Assembly (NCBI RefSeq): GCF_036010325.1 | Contig: NZ_CP108549.1 | Coordinates: 3,100,001-3,164,000 of the forward strand | DNA: 64,000 nucleotides | DNA from: Streptomyces sp. NBC_01210 | GTDB lineage: Bacteria; Actinomycetota; Actinomycetes; Streptomycetales; Streptomycetaceae | Reading direction: 5' to 3' | In this document: one piece after another, positions 46,281 to 57,039 of the stretch | How positions within the stretch are numbered: position 1 is the first letter of the stretch | Layout: each line of letters starts with the position of its first letter | Notes under the pieces: model-generated | What the model was told of the DNA's origin: nothing | What the model saw: the letters and a program-made list of their open reading frames with translations, nothing else | Databases searched by the model: none | Translations under genes and position numbers: made by a program

Positions 46281-49200
46281 ATGAACAGAGACAGTGCGCT
46301 GCCGTCAGCTCAGCCGGCTTCCCGGCTGCCTGCGGTGTCCTCCCCGCCCTCGGCCGACGGCGGCTGGATCCGCGCCTCGGAGCTGCGCCCACTGCTGGCC
46401 GCGATGACGACCCTGCGCGACGGGGACTTCCATGTGCGGATGGCGGAGGTCCATGAGGGCATTCCCGCCGAACTGGCGGCGATGTTCAACCAGATCGCCG
46501 TGCGCAATCAGCACTTCACGGATGAGCTGTCGCGGGTCCGCAGGGAGGTCGTACGGCACGGACGGCTCGACGACCGGCTGTCGGCCAGCCCCGGCCAGGG
46601 TGCCTGGACCTCCGCTGTCATCAGTACGAACACGCTGCTGGACGCCCTGGTGGTGCCCGCCGCGAACGCCACCCGTGTGCTGGACGCGGTGGCCGGCGGC
46701 GATCTGACCCAGCGGGTCGATCTGCACGACGGCAACCGTCAGTTACGCGGCGATCTGCGCCGGCTCGGCCGTGCGGTGAACAAGATGGTCGACCAGCTGT
46801 CGCTGTTCACCAGCGAGGTGACGCGGGTGGCACGCGAGGTGGGCACGGAGGGCCGGCTCGGCGGACGCGCCAAGGTTCAGGGCCTTTCGGGCAGCTGGCG
46901 GGACGTCACCGAGGCGGTCAACACCATGGCCTCCCGGCTGACCGCACAGGTGCGGGACATCGCCGCGGTGACCACGGCCGTGGCCCGCGGCGATCTCACC
47001 CGTACGGTCACGGTCGAGGCGACCGGTGAGCTCCTTGAGCTGAAGCTGACCGTCAACACCATGGTCGACCAGCTCTCGGCCTTCGCCGACGAGGTCACGC
47101 GGGTGGCCCGCGAGGTGGGCACGGAGGGCCAGCTGGGCGGCCGCGCCCAGGTCCGCGGCGTCTCCGGCGTCTGGAAGGACCTCACGGACAACGTCAACTT
47201 CATGGCATCCAACCTGACCAGTCAGGTCCGCAACATCGCGCAGGTCACCACCGCCGTCGCCAACGGCGACCTCTCCCAGAAGATCACCGTGGACGCCCAG
47301 GGCGAGATCCTGGAGCTCAAGTCGACGATCAACACCATGGTCGATCAGCTTCTGGCCTTCGCCGACGAGGTGACCCGGGTCGCCCGCGAAGTCGGCACGG
47401 AGGGCAACCTCGGCGGCCGCGCCCAGGTCCGCGGCGTCTCCGGCGTGTGGAAGGACCTCACCGAGAACGTCAACTTCATGGCGGACAATCTCACTTCGCA
47501 GGTCCGCAATATCGCGCTGGTGTCGACGGCCGTCGCCCAGGGCGATCTCGGCAAGAAGATCACGGTCGAGGCGAAGGGCGAGATCCTCGAGCTCAAATCG
47601 ACCATCAACACCATGGTCGACCAGCTCTCGGCCTTCGCCGACGAGGTCACCAGGGTCGCCCGCGAGGTGGGCACGGAAGGCAACCTCGGCGGCCAGGCCC
47701 AGGTCCGCGGCGTCTCCGGCGTCTGGAAGGACCTCACGGACAACGTCAACTTCATGGCATCCAACCTGACCAGTCAGGTCCGCAACATCGCGCAGGTCAC
47801 CACCGCCGTCGCCAACGGCGACCTCTCCAAGAAGATCACCGTGGATGCGCGCGGCGAGATCCTGGAGCTCAAGGACACCGTCAATACGATGGTGGAGCAG
47901 TTGCGTGCCTTCGCCGACGAGGTCACACGCGTGGCCCGCGAGGTGGGTACCGACGGCCGACTGGGCGGCCGCGCCCAGGTCCTCGGTGTCACCGGCCTGT
48001 GGAAGGACCTCACCGACAACGTCAACTACATGGCCGACAACCTCACTTCACAGGTGCGGAACATCGCCCAGGTGGCGACGGCCGTGGCGCAGGGCGACCT
48101 CTCCAAGAAGATCGACGTGGACGCGCGCGGCGAGATCCTGGAACTCAAGACCACCATCAACACCATGGTGGACACGCTCTCCTCGTTCTCCTCCGAGGTC
48201 ACCCGGGTGGCCCGCGAGGTCGGCTCCGAGGGCCAGCTCGGCGGCCAGGCTCGGGTCGAGGGCGTGTACGGCACCTGGAAGCGGCTGACGACGAACGTCA
48301 ATGAGCTGGCGCTCAACCTCACCACCCAGGTCCGCGCCATCGCCGAGGTGGCGTCCGCAGTCGCCCAGGGCGACATGTCCCGGTCGATCACGGTCGAGAC
48401 GCGCGGTGAGGTCTCCGAGCTGAAGGACAACATCAATCTGATGGTGTCCAACCTCCGCGAGACCACCCGCGCCAAGGACTGGCTGGAGTCCAATCTCGCC
48501 CGCCTCGCCGGTCTGATGCAGGGCCACCGCGATCTGATGGAGGTCGCCGACCTGATCCTGCGCGAGCTGACCCCGCTGGTGAACGCGCAGTACGGCGCGT
48601 TCTTCCTGGCCGACCCGGACGCCGGCGGCACTCCGCCCCGTACCACCTCCACCACCAAGGGACTGGCCTTCATCGCCGGTTACGGCTCGGCCCAGTCGGC
48701 CACCATAGACACCACCGGCATGCCGGGCCACGGTCTGGTGCGCCAGGCGGCCCTGGAGAAGAAGCGGATCCTCCTCGAGGAAGCACCGCCGGACTACATC
48801 AAGATCAACTCCGGCCTTGGCGAGGCGTCACCGGCAAGCGTTGTCATCATCCCGATCCTCTTCGAGGACAAGCTGCTCGGCGTCATCGAACTGGCGTCCT
48901 TCTCCCGCTTCTCCGACGTCCACCTGGCCTTCTTCGACCAGTTCGTGAACACCATCGGCGTCGCCATCAACACCATCATCGCCAACTCCCGTACGGAGTC
49001 ACTGCTCGGCGAGTCCCAGCGGCTCGCGGTCCAGCTCCAGGAGCGCTCCGACGAGCTCCAGCGCCAGCAGGGCGAACTGCAGCGCTCCAACGCCGAGCTG
49101 GAGGAGAAGGCCGCACTGCTCGCGACCTCGTCGCAGTACAAGTCGGAGTTCCTGGCGAACATGTCGCACGAACTGCGCACACCACTGAACTCCCTCCTCA

Positions 49201-50534
49201 TCCTGGCCCGCCTGCTCTCCGACAACCCGGACGGCCATCTCTCCGACCAGGAAGTGCAGTTCGCCACCACGATCCACCGCTCGGGCTCCGACCTGCTCCA
49301 GCTGATCAACGACATCCTGGACCTGTCGAAGATCGAGGCCGGCCGGATGGACGTGCGCCCGAAGAAGCTGCCGCTGATCAAGGTGCTCGACTACGTCCAC
49401 GCCACCTTCCGTCCGATCACCCTCGACCGCGGGCTGGCCTTCGAGGTCGCGGTCGGCGAGGACGTACCGCGCGAGATGTACTCCGACGAGCAGCGGCTCC
49501 AGCAGATCCTGCGCAATCTGCTCTCCAACGCCATCAAGTTCACCTCTTCCGGCCGCGTCGAACTGAGGGTGAAGCGGGTCAAGGACCCCGACGACAAGGT
49601 GCTCAAGGGCATCGACGACCTGATCGCCTTCGCTGTCGCCGACACCGGCATCGGCATCGCCCCGGAGAAACTCCCGGTGATCTTCGAGGCGTTCCAGCAG
49701 GCCGACGGCACGACCAACCGCAAGTACGGCGGAACGGGCCTCGGCCTCTCCATCAGCCGGGAAATCGCGGGGCTGCTCGGCGGCCGCATCATCGCGGAGA
49801 GCGAGCCGGGCCGCGGATCCACCTTCACGCTGTACGTCCCCGTCCTCTACCCCGGCCATGCCGGCGGCGAGAGCGACGGCTCCCACGACGGCCACGACAT
49901 CCAGGACGTCCATGGCATCCATGGCATCCATGACATCCCGCTGACCACGCCCGAGCGGCACCACAGCGAGCATGTGCCGCGCCCGGCCCTCGAGGACGGC
50001 TGGCCCACGACGACCAAGCTGGAGGAGTGGAAGTCGGGCCGGGCGGGCCGGATCCTGCCGGGCCGCCGCGTCCTCATCGTCGACGACGACATCCGTAATG
50101 TCTTCGCGCTCACCCATGTGCTCGGCAGAGTGGGCATGCCTGTGCTGTACGCGGAGAACGGCCGCGAAGGCATCGAGACCCTGGAGCGCAACCCCGACGT
50201 CGAACTGATCCTGATGGACATCATGATGCCCGAGATGGACGGGTACGAGACGATCGAGGCCATACGGCGCAGCCCGCTCTGGACCGACCTCCCGATCATC
50301 GCCCTCACCGCGAAGGCGATGCCGGGTGACCGCGAGAAGTCGATCGCGCAGGGCGCCAACGACTACGTGCCGAAACCGGTCGACGTGGACCGTCTGCTGA
50401 CCGTCGTCTGCTCCGTGCTGGATCCGAAGGGCGGAACGGCCGGGCCGGACAGTGCGCCTCCGGCCGAAGAACCCGCGATATCGGGGCAGCCAGTCGGCGA
50501 TGGGGAGCCGGCTGCCCCGCCGACAATCACGTGA
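46281..50534 (+). CDS. Hybrid histidine kinase with tandem HAMP array (OsaA/Nik1-like)
   Basis: 1417 residues, no transmembrane segment seen, so cytoplasmic. Tandem HAMP units of 92 residues from about residue 100 to 735 (repeated [12 protein letters not shown], [37 protein letters not shown]). A GAF domain (about 745-905), a coiled coil and HisKA with H963 ([12 protein letters not shown]) follow. Then come HATPase (N-box [15 protein letters not shown]) and a C-terminal receiver with D1313 ([12 protein letters not shown]). A His/Asp/Gly-rich linker lies between HATPase and receiver. HAMP-array kinases of this type sense osmotic or cell-wall stress. The response regulator gene follows 7 bases later. 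Confidence 0.93.
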   Translation: MNRDSALPSAQPASRLPAVSSPPSADGGWIRASELRPLLAAMTTLRDGDFHVRMAEVHEGIPAELAAMFNQIAVRNQHFTDELSRVRREVVRHGRLDDRLSASPGQGAWTSAVISTNTLLDALVVPAANATRVLDAVAGGDLTQRVDLHDGNRQLRGDLRRLGRAVNKMVDQLSLFTSEVTRVAREVGTEGRLGGRAKVQGLSGSWRDVTEAVNTMASRLTAQVRDIAAVTTAVARGDLTRTVTVEATGELLELKLTVNTMVDQLSAFADEVTRVAREVGTEGQLGGRAQVRGVSGVWKDLTDNVNFMASNLTSQVRNIAQVTTAVANGDLSQKITVDAQGEILELKSTINTMVDQLLAFADEVTRVAREVGTEGNLGGRAQVRGVSGVWKDLTENVNFMADNLTSQVRNIALVSTAVAQGDLGKKITVEAKGEILELKSTINTMVDQLSAFADEVTRVAREVGTEGNLGGQAQVRGVSGVWKDLTDNVNFMASNLTSQVRNIAQVTTAVANGDLSKKITVDARGEILELKDTVNTMVEQLRAFADEVTRVAREVGTDGRLGGRAQVLGVTGLWKDLTDNVNYMADNLTSQVRNIAQVATAVAQGDLSKKIDVDARGEILELKTTINTMVDTLSSFSSEVTRVAREVGSEGQLGGQARVEGVYGTWKRLTTNVNELALNLTTQVRAIAEVASAVAQGDMSRSITVETRGEVSELKDNINLMVSNLRETTRAKDWLESNLARLAGLMQGHRDLMEVADLILRELTPLVNAQYGAFFLADPDAGGTPPRTTSTTKGLAFIAGYGSAQSATIDTTGMPGHGLVRQAALEKKRILLEEAPPDYIKINSGLGEASPASVVIIPILFEDKLLGVIELASFSRFSDVHLAFFDQFVNTIGVAINTIIANSRTESLLGESQRLAVQLQERSDELQRQQGELQRSNAELEEKAALLATSSQYKSEFLANMSHELRTPLNSLLILARLLSDNPDGHLSDQEVQFATTIHRSGSDLLQLINDILDLSKIEAGRMDVRPKKLPLIKVLDYVHATFRPITLDRGLAFEVAVGEDVPREMYSDEQRLQQILRNLLSNAIKFTSSGRVELRVKRVKDPDDKVLKGIDDLIAFAVADTGIGIAPEKLPVIFEAFQQADGTTNRKYGGTGLGLSISREIAGLLGGRIIAESEPGRGSTFTLYVPVLYPGHAGGESDGSHDGHDIQDVHGIHGIHDIPLTTPERHHSEHVPRPALEDGWPTTTKLEEWKSGRAGRILPGRRVLIVDDDIRNVFALTHVLGRVGMPVLYAENGREGIETLERNPDVELILMDIMMPEMDGYETIEAIRRSPLWTDLPIIALTAKAMPGDREKSIAQGANDYVPKPVDVDRLLTVVCSVLDPKGGTAGPDSAPPAEEPAISGQPVGDGEPAAPPTIT
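46968..48380 (+). repeat. 276-bp coding repeats within the hybrid kinase (HAMP units)
   Basis: The sequence for TAVxxGDL recurs at about 46968, 47244, 47520, 47796, 48072 and 48348, exactly 276 bases (92 codons) apart. About 140 bases around 47150-47285 and 47702-47837 appear essentially identical. That suggests recent duplication or gene conversion within the array. Outer units are more diverged. Confidence 0.85.
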
Positions 50535-50541
50535 GGACACG

Positions 50542-51126
50542 ATGAGCACAGAGGCACCCACCGCCGACCCCGCGAGCATCCTCCTGGTGGACGACATGGA
50601 GGACAATCTCGTAGCCCTCGAGGCAGTCCTGGGGTCCCTCAACGAGCCTCTGGTCCGGGCACGTTCCGGGGAGGAGGCGATGAAGGCGCTGCTGCGGCGG
50701 AAGTTCGCGGTGGTCCTGCTGGATGTGCGGATGCCCGGCATGGACGGCTTCGAGACGGCGTCCAACATCAAGCGCCTCGACCAGACGAAGGACGTCCCGA
50801 TCATCTTCCTGACCGGGACGCAGGCCGACAGCGGCTTTGCCTTCCGGGGCTACGCCACCGGGGCTGCGGACTTCCTCACCAAGCCCTTCGACCCCTGGGT
50901 ACTGCGCGCCAAGGTGAGTGTGTTCCTCGAACTGCACCGCAAGAACCGCCAGTTGGAGCGGATGCTGGCACAGGACCAGGAGCAGCTGGGCCAGATGTCC
51001 CAGCGGCTGAGTGCGATCGAGAGCGAGCTGGACAGGAGCGGCTCGAACGATATGCCGGAGGTGCGGGTGCAGCTGACCCGGGTGGAGGAGATTCTGAGGG
51101 ACCTGCGTCGCGGGCGGAGCCAGTAG
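50542..51126 (+). CDS. Receiver-coiled-coil response regulator without DNA-binding domain (OsaB-like)
   Basis: 194 residues from ATG 50542. Receiver domain (about 10-130) with acidic pair D17/D18 and phospho-acceptor D61 (VLLDVRMPGMDG), Thr in FLTGTQ and Lys in FLTKPFDP. The C-terminal 60 residues form a coiled coil (NRQLERMLAQDQEQLGQMSQ). No DNA-binding domain is present, as in OsaB of S. coelicolor. It follows the hybrid kinase by 7 bases. Probably it receives phosphate from the kinase and signals by protein contact. Confidence 0.9.
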   Translation: MSTEAPTADPASILLVDDMEDNLVALEAVLGSLNEPLVRARSGEEAMKALLRRKFAVVLLDVRMPGMDGFETASNIKRLDQTKDVPIIFLTGTQADSGFAFRGYATGAADFLTKPFDPWVLRAKVSVFLELHRKNRQLERMLAQDQEQLGQMSQRLSAIESELDRSGSNDMPEVRVQLTRVEEILRDLRRGRSQ

Positions 51127-51150
51127 CCCCCGTACGCCCTCCGGGGGTTT
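51126..51150 (+). terminator. Short terminator after the OsaB-like gene
   Basis: CCCCCG, nine bases, then CCGGGGGTTT: a small G/C hairpin with a short T run just after the stop codon. A much longer hairpin follows at 51159. Confidence 0.5.
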
Positions 51151-51158
51151 CCCCGATC

Positions 51159-51211
51159 GCCGACAAGGCCTGGATTCCCGCCCGTCGGGCGGGAATCCAG
51201 GCCTTGTCGGC
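51159..51211. terminator. Perfect 25-bp hairpin (gene-end repeat locus 8), bidirectional terminator
   Basis: Arms 51159-51183 and 51187-51211 are exact reverse complements of 25 bases with a three-base loop (GTC). The arms start GCCGACAAGGCCTGG. It is followed by the gene-end repeat tail GTTTGAGGCGCGGGGCCCGG and GGACGGAGCTCCG up to 51245. It lies between the convergent OsaB-like and acyl-CoA synthetase genes. The arms differ from the usual CCGCCGGACGGGC core. Confidence 0.85.
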
Positions 51212-51247
51212 GTTTGAGGCGCGGGGCCCGGGACGGAGCTCCGGTTA

Positions 51248-53137
51248 CTACGCCTCGCGGGAGCCTGCGTACATGTCCTCGATGAGGTGCTTGTACTCGC
51301 GCTCGACGACCGGCCTCTTCAGCTTGAGGCTGGGCGTCAGCTCGCCGTGCTCGATGTCCAGGTCCCGCGGCAGCAGCCGGAACTTCTTGATCGTCTGCCA
51401 GCGCTGCAGCCCTTCGTTGAGCCGCTTCACATAACCCTCGATGAGCTGCTCGGCCCGCTCGGTGGCGACAACCTCGGCGTACGTCTTTCCGTCCAGGCCG
51501 TTCTCCTTGGCCCAGCCGAGGATGGTCGGCTCGTCCAGCGCGATGAGCGCGGTGCAGAAGTTACGGTCCGCGCCGTGCACCAGGATGTTGGAGACGAACG
51601 GGCACACCGCCTTGAACTGGCCCTCGACCTCGGCCGGCGCGATGTACTTGCCGCCGGAGGTCTTGATCAGGTCCTTCTTGCGGTCCGTGATGCGCAGGTA
51701 GCCGTCATCGGACAGCTCTCCGATGTCGCCGGTGTGGAACCAGCCGTCGGATTCGAGGACTTCGGCCGTCTTCTCGGGCAGCCGGTGGTAACCCTCCATG
51801 ATCCCGGGGCCGCGCAGCAGGATCTCGCCGTCGTCGGCGATACGCACCTCGGTGCCGGGCAGCGGCTTGCCGACAGTGCCCGTGCGGTACGCCTCGCCCG
51901 GGTTGATGAAGGACGCCGCGCTGGACTCCGTAAGGCCGTAGCCCTCGAGGATGTGGATTCCGGCTCCGGCGAAGAAGTAGCCGATGTCGGGCGCGAGCGC
52001 CGCCGAGCCGGAGACCGCGGCGCGCAGCCGGCCGCCGAAGGCCTCGCGCAGCTTGGAGTAGACGAGCGCGTCGGCGATCTTGTGCTTGGCGGTGAGTCCG
52101 AAGGGCGCGGAGGCCGAGCCCGTGCGGCGGAAGTTGTCCTGCGTGGCCTTGGCGTACTCGCGTGAGACACCGGCCGCCCACTGGAAGATCTTGTACTTGG
52201 CTCCGCCGCCGGCCCGTGCCTTGGCCGCGACTCCGTTGTAGACCTTCTCGAAGATCCGCGGCACGGCCGCCATGTAGGTCGGCTGGACCACCGGCAGATT
52301 CTCGATGATCTTGTCCACCCGGCCGTCGACGGCGGTGACATGACCGACCTCGATCTGTCCGGAGGTCAGCACCTTGCCGAAGACATGCGCGAGCGGCAGC
52401 CAGAGGTACTGCACGTCGTCCTTGCTGATCAGCCCGGTCGCGGCGGTGGCCTTGGCCAAGTACGACCAGTTGTCGTGCGGCAGCCGGACGCCCTTGGGCC
52501 GGCCCGTGGTGCCCGAGGTGTAGATCAGCGTCGCCAGCTGGTCGGGCCTGATCGCCTCGACCCGCTCCTTGACGGCGTCCGGGTGCTTGGCGAGGTACTC
52601 CGCGCCCCGGGCCTCCAGGTCGGCGAGCGAGAGCACCCAGCCCTCGGGGTCGCTCTCGTCCGGCTCCACGCCCGTCGCGTCGATTACCACGACATGCTTC
52701 AGCTCCGGCAGGTCGGCCCGCCGCTCACGCGCCTTGGCCAGCTGGGAGGCGTCCTCGGCGATCAGCACCCGGCTCTCGGAGTCGGAGAGGATGTACGACG
52801 ACTCCTCGGCGTTGGTGGACGGGTAGATCGTGGTCGTCGCGCCGCCCGCGCACATCACGCCGAGGTCGGCGAGGATCCAGTCGACCCGGGTGGAGGAGGC
52901 GAGCGCGACGCGCTCCTCGGCGCGTACCCCGAGGTCGATCAGTCCGGCAGCAATGGCATAGACCCGCTCTGCGGCCTGCCCCCAGCTCAGGGACTTCCAG
53001 TCGTCGGGCCCCTGGCCGCTGGCGGGGGCCACCGGGTAGCGGTAGGCCTCGGCGTCCGGCGTAGCCGCCACGCGCTCGGTGAAGAGACTCGCCACAGAGG
53101 GCGGTCGGTTCTCGATCAGGGTCATTGTGGCGCTCAC
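51248..53137 (-). CDS. Long-chain acyl-CoA synthetase (AMP-binding)
   Basis: 629 residues from GTG 53137, five bases after GGAGG; an ATG at 53125 lies farther from it. AMP-binding P-loop YTSGTTGRPKGVRLPH, adenylate motif YGLTESSA, and the hinge motif WFHTGDIGELSDDGYLRITDRKKDLIKTSGGKYIAP with the catalytic Lys region. Length and motifs match FadD15-type ligases of actinobacteria, which activate long fatty acids as CoA thioesters for beta-oxidation or lipid synthesis. It is flanked by a strong terminator downstream. Confidence 0.93.
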   Translation of the reverse strand: MSATMTLIENRPPSVASLFTERVAATPDAEAYRYPVAPASGQGPDDWKSLSWGQAAERVYAIAAGLIDLGVRAEERVALASSTRVDWILADLGVMCAGGATTTIYPSTNAEESSYILSDSESRVLIAEDASQLAKARERRADLPELKHVVVIDATGVEPDESDPEGWVLSLADLEARGAEYLAKHPDAVKERVEAIRPDQLATLIYTSGTTGRPKGVRLPHDNWSYLAKATAATGLISKDDVQYLWLPLAHVFGKVLTSGQIEVGHVTAVDGRVDKIIENLPVVQPTYMAAVPRIFEKVYNGVAAKARAGGGAKYKIFQWAAGVSREYAKATQDNFRRTGSASAPFGLTAKHKIADALVYSKLREAFGGRLRAAVSGSAALAPDIGYFFAGAGIHILEGYGLTESSAASFINPGEAYRTGTVGKPLPGTEVRIADDGEILLRGPGIMEGYHRLPEKTAEVLESDGWFHTGDIGELSDDGYLRITDRKKDLIKTSGGKYIAPAEVEGQFKAVCPFVSNILVHGADRNFCTALIALDEPTILGWAKENGLDGKTYAEVVATERAEQLIEGYVKRLNEGLQRWQTIKKFRLLPRDLDIEHGELTPSLKLKRPVVEREYKHLIEDMYAGSREA

Positions 53138-53374
53138 GACATCCTCCGGGCCTGCGGGCAGCACTGCACGAGTGGCTGTTGTTTAACTGGCGAGTAACCA
53201 TCGAGCCGTGCTCAGGTTAGAGGGCATGGGACCTGCGCGTAAGGGGCTACGGGCTGCCGCTTGATAACGAACGGCACGCTCGGCCGTTGGCTGGAACCCG
53301 CCGGTCGGTGCATCCCTCATCTATCGGTGATGCGTCCGCAGCTATCGGGTGACGCGTCCGCAGACACGCGAAAA

Positions 53375-53401
53375 GCGCCCGTCCGGATCCCCGGCGGGCG
53401 C
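53375..53401 (-). terminator. lepA intrinsic terminator
   Basis: On the minus strand GCGCCCGCCGG and CCGGACGGGCGC pair around GGAT and are followed directly by TTTT. The hairpin begins 28 bases beyond the lepA stop. This is one of the few terminators here with a U-tract. The rest of the gap 53138-53428 holds a degenerate pair TATCGGTGATGCGTCCGCAG / TATCGGGTGACGCGTCCGCAG and no gene. Confidence 0.8.
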
Positions 53402-53428
53402 CTTCGCTTGTCGGCTGCGACGGTGCGG

Positions 53429-55294
53429 CTACTTCTTGGCCTTGCCACTGTCGTCGCTGGACAGCACGGCGATGAAGGCCTCCTGCGGGACCTCCACGCT
53501 GCCGACCATCTTCATCCGCTTCTTGCCTTCCTTCTGCTTCTCCAGCAGCTTCCGCTTACGCGAGATGTCACCGCCGTAGCACTTGGCGAGGACGTCCTTG
53601 CGGATGGCGCGAATGGTCTCGCGGGCGATGACGCGCGAGCCGATCGCGGCCTGGATGGGCACCTCGAAGGCCTGCCGCGGGATGAGCTCCCTGAGCTTGG
53701 CGACGAGCCTCACTCCGTACGCGTACGCCGCGTCCTTGTGCGTGATGGCGGAGAAGGCGTCGACCTTGTCGCCGTGCAGCAGGATGTCGACCTTGACCAG
53801 GCTGGCGGCCTGCTCGCCGGTGGGCTCGTAGTCGAGGGAGGCGTAACCGCGCGTCTTGGACTTCAGCTGGTCGAAGAAGTCGAAGACGATCTCGGCGAGC
53901 GGGAGGGTGTAGCGGATCTCAACCCGGTCCTCGGAGAGGTAGTCCATGCCGAGCAGCGTGCCGCGGCGGGTCTGGCAGAGCTCCATGATCGAGCCGATGA
54001 ACTCGCTGGGCGCGAGGATCGTGGCCCGTACGACCGGCTCGTGGACATCCGAGATCTTGCCCTCGGGGAACTCGCTCGGGTTGGTGACGGTGTGCTCGGC
54101 ACCGTCCTCCATGACCACGCGGTAGACCACGTTCGGCGCGGTGGCGATCAGATCGAGACCGAACTCGCGCTCCAGGCGCTCGCGGATCACGTCCAGGTGG
54201 AGCAGGCCGAGGAAGCCCACGCGGAAACCGAAACCGAGAGCGGCCGAGGTCTCCGGCTCGTAGACCAGCGCGGCGTCATTGAGCTGAAGCTTGTCGAGGG
54301 CGTCGCGCAGCTCGGGGTAGTCCGAGCCGTCCAGCGGATAGAGGCCGGAGAACACCATCGGCTTGGGGTCCTTGTAGCCGCCGAGCGGCTCGGTGGCGCC
54401 CTTGCTCAGCGAGGTGATCGTGTCACCGACCTTGGACTGACGGACGTCCTTCACGCCGGTGATGATGTAGCCCACCTCGCCGACGCCGAGACCGTCGGCG
54501 GGGGTCATCTCCGGGGAGGAGACACCGATCTCCAGCAGCTCGTGGGTGGCGCCGGTGGACATCATCCTGATGCGCTCGCGCTTGTTGAGCTGCCCGTCGA
54601 CGACTCGTACGTAGGTCACCACACCGCGGTACGAGTCATAGACGGAGTCGAAGATCATCGCGCGGGCGGGCGCGTCGGCGACGCCGACCGGGGCGGGGAC
54701 GTCGCGCACCACGCGGTCCAGCAGGGCCTCCACGCCGATGCCGGTCTTGGCCGAGACCTTGAGGACGTCCTCCGGCTGGCAGCCGATGAGGTTGGCGAGC
54801 TCCTCGGAGAACTTCTCCGGCTGCGCGGCCGGCAGGTCGATCTTGTTGAGGACCGGGACGATCGTGAGGTCGTTCTCCATCGCCAGGTAGAGGTTGGCGA
54901 GGGTCTGCGCCTCGATGCCCTGCGCGGCGTCCACCAGCAGGACGGTGCCCTCGCAGGCCGCGAGCGACCGGGAGACCTCATAGGTGAAGTCCACGTGGCC
55001 CGGGGTGTCGATCATGTTGAGGATGTGGGTCGTGTTCCGACCCTCGCCCTCGGTGGGCGACCACGGCAGGCGGACCGCCTGGGACTTGATCGTGATGCCG
55101 CGCTCGCGCTCGATGTCCATGCGGTCGAGGTACTGAGCGCGCATCTGCCGCTGATCGACCACACCGGTCAGCTGGAGCATCCGGTCGGCAAGCGTCGACT
55201 TGCCGTGGTCGATGTGCGCGATGATGCAGAAATTGCGGATCAGCGCCGGGTCGGTACGGCTCGGCTCGGGCACGTTGGTAGGAGTCGCGGGCAC
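53429..55294 (-). CDS. lepA: Elongation factor 4 (LepA)
   Basis: 621 residues from GTG 55294. P-loop [15 protein letters not shown], switch [21 protein letters not shown], and the LepA-specific C-terminal domain with [21 protein letters not shown]. It promotes back-translocation or initiation-stage proofreading on the ribosome. Divergent from rpsT, with the promoters of both in the 204 bases between. Confidence 0.97.
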   Translation of the reverse strand: MPATPTNVPEPSRTDPALIRNFCIIAHIDHGKSTLADRMLQLTGVVDQRQMRAQYLDRMDIERERGITIKSQAVRLPWSPTEGEGRNTTHILNMIDTPGHVDFTYEVSRSLAACEGTVLLVDAAQGIEAQTLANLYLAMENDLTIVPVLNKIDLPAAQPEKFSEELANLIGCQPEDVLKVSAKTGIGVEALLDRVVRDVPAPVGVADAPARAMIFDSVYDSYRGVVTYVRVVDGQLNKRERIRMMSTGATHELLEIGVSSPEMTPADGLGVGEVGYIITGVKDVRQSKVGDTITSLSKGATEPLGGYKDPKPMVFSGLYPLDGSDYPELRDALDKLQLNDAALVYEPETSAALGFGFRVGFLGLLHLDVIRERLEREFGLDLIATAPNVVYRVVMEDGAEHTVTNPSEFPEGKISDVHEPVVRATILAPSEFIGSIMELCQTRRGTLLGMDYLSEDRVEIRYTLPLAEIVFDFFDQLKSKTRGYASLDYEPTGEQAASLVKVDILLHGDKVDAFSAITHKDAAYAYGVRLVAKLRELIPRQAFEVPIQAAIGSRVIARETIRAIRKDVLAKCYGGDISRKRKLLEKQKEGKKRMKMVGSVEVPQEAFIAVLSSDDSGKAKK

Positions 55295-55498
55295 GCAGGG
55301 TCCTGATTCTTGAGACGCCGGGGCGTCTCGTCTCGGGCGATGTCGGATCGATACGTAGGCTCCATCGTCCCACGGGAACGGGACTGCGCCCGGTTTGGGC
55401 CGCTGGAGGGGCGGCTGGTAACGTGGGCAGCTGTGTCTCGTGCCCTCTCAAGTACGGGACGCAAACTCAAAGATCATCGAACCTGAAAAGGCTCTTTC

Positions 55499-55765
55499 GT
55501 GGCGAACATCAAGTCCCAGATCAAGCGGAACAAGACGAACGAGAAGGCGCGCCTGCGCAACAAGGCCGTCAAGTCGTCGCTCAAGACCGCGATCCGCAAG
55601 GCCCGCGAGGCTGTCGCCACCGGCGACGTCGAGAAGGCCACTGTGGCCGTCCGTGAGGCGTCGCAGAAGCTCGACAAGGCCGTCTCCAAGGGTGTCATCC
55701 ACAAGAACGCCGCCGCCAACAAGAAGTCGGCGCTGGCCATCAAGGTTGGCTCCCTCCAGGGCTGA
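55499..55765 (+). CDS. rpsT: 30S ribosomal protein S20
   Basis: 88 residues from GTG 55499 (SD AAAGG). [21 protein letters not shown]-terminus and [21 protein letters not shown] are S20 signatures. It binds 16S rRNA in the 30S body. Divergent from lepA and convergent with holA, the normal actinobacterial arrangement. A strong hairpin follows at 55885. Confidence 0.97.
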   Translation: MANIKSQIKRNKTNEKARLRNKAVKSSLKTAIRKAREAVATGDVEKATVAVREASQKLDKAVSKGVIHKNAAANKKSALAIKVGSLQG

Positions 55766-55884
55766 GCTCTTGACTGATCGCCGGTAGGGACCCAGCGGGC
55801 CCTCTCTCCCGCTCCTTCCCGGCACCCCGCGCCGCACACCGAACGCGTTCGCCACGCGGGTGCGGCGCACAAAGCTTGAACCGT

Positions 55885-55929
55885 GAGGCCCCGGTGTCCG
55901 TCCTTCCCCAGGACGGACACCGGGGCCTC
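55885..55929. terminator. rpsT/holA terminator, 20-bp stem
   Basis: GAGGCCCCGGTGTCCGTCCT, five bases, then its exact reverse complement. The hairpin lies between convergent rpsT and holA and could end transcription from either side. Confidence 0.8.
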
Positions 55930-55998
55930 TGGCGTGCCCGGCCTGCGGTGGCGGCCCGGCGCCCGAGGGCGGGGAGGGGGCAAGGCCGCCCGCAGGGT

Positions 55999-57003
55999 CT
56001 ACCGCCCCGACCGCCCCGACCGCGCCGCCCGCGCAACCGCCACGACCGCCTTCTCCAGCGCGTACTCGGGGTCGTCGCCGCCGCCCTTCACGCCCGCGTC
56101 CGCCTCCGCGACCGCGCGCAGCGCCGCAGCCACCCCGTCCGGCGTCCAGCCACGCATCTGCTGGCGGACCCGGTCGATCTTCCACGGCGGCATGCCCAGC
56201 TCACGGGCGAGGTCGGCGGGCCGCCCGCCGCGGGCCGAGGAGAGCTTGCCGATCGCCCGCACACCCTGCGCCAGCGCGCTGGTGATCAGGACCGGCGCGA
56301 CCCCCGTCGACAGCGACCAGCGCAGGGCTTCCAGCGCCTCCGCCGCCCGGCCCTCCACCGCACGGTCGGCGACATTGAAGCTGGAGGCTTCGGCGCGGCC
56401 CGTGTAGTACCGCCCGACGACCGCCTCGTCGATGGTGCCCTCGACGTCCGCGGTCAGCTGGGAGACCGCGCTGGCCAGCTCCCGCAGATCGCTGCCGATG
56501 GAGTCGACCAGCGCCTGGCACGCCTCGGGCGTCGCGGACCTGCCCAGCGCGCGGAATTCGGACCGTACGAAGGTGAGCCGCTCCGCCGGCTTGGTGGTCT
56601 TGGGGCAGGCGACCTCACGGGCGCCTGCCTTCCGGGCCGCGTCCAGCAGGCCCTTGCCCTTCGCACCGCCGGCGTGCAGCAGGACGAGGGTGATCTCCTC
56701 TGCCGGAGCGTCGAGATAGGCCTTGACGTCCTTGATCGTGTCGGCGGAGAGGTCCTGCGCATTGCGTACGACGACGACCTTGCGCTCGGCGAAGAGCGAG
56801 GGGCTGGTCAGCTCGGCAAGGGTGCCGGGCTGGAGCTGGTCGGAGGCGAGGTCGCGTACATCCGTGTCGGCGTCGGCAGCGCGGGCCGCCGCCACCACCT
56901 GCTGCACGGCACGGTCGAGGAGCAGGTCCTCCTGGCCCACGGCGAGCGTGACGGGGGCGAGGAGGTCGTCGGGCGAATTCTGCTGGCTGGGTTTGCGGAT
57001 CAT
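55999..57003 (-). CDS. holA: DNA polymerase III delta subunit
   Basis: 334 residues from ATG 57003 (MIRKPSQQNSPDDLL). N-terminal AAA+-like domain (VTLAVGQEDLLLDRAVQQVVAAAR), FAERKVVVVRNAQ, and the C-terminal collar with LARELGMPPWKIDRVRQQ. It loads the sliding clamp as part of the clamp loader. The frame extends upstream to 57240 only through repeat-derived sequence, so the extension is rejected. It faces rpsT. Confidence 0.93.
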   Translation of the reverse strand: MIRKPSQQNSPDDLLAPVTLAVGQEDLLLDRAVQQVVAAARAADADTDVRDLASDQLQPGTLAELTSPSLFAERKVVVVRNAQDLSADTIKDVKAYLDAPAEEITLVLLHAGGAKGKGLLDAARKAGAREVACPKTTKPAERLTFVRSEFRALGRSATPEACQALVDSIGSDLRELASAVSQLTADVEGTIDEAVVGRYYTGRAEASSFNVADRAVEGRAAEALEALRWSLSTGVAPVLITSALAQGVRAIGKLSSARGGRPADLARELGMPPWKIDRVRQQMRGWTPDGVAAALRAVAEADAGVKGGGDDPEYALEKAVVAVARAARSGRSGR

Positions 57004-57039
57004 CGCGGTCCAGCATCCCACGGGGCACTGACACTCCCG

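Noticed and set aside
53261..55306. 681-codon plus-strand frame opposite lepA
   Set aside because: Antisense shadow of a universally conserved gene, with low-complexity Val/Arg/Asp-rich content.
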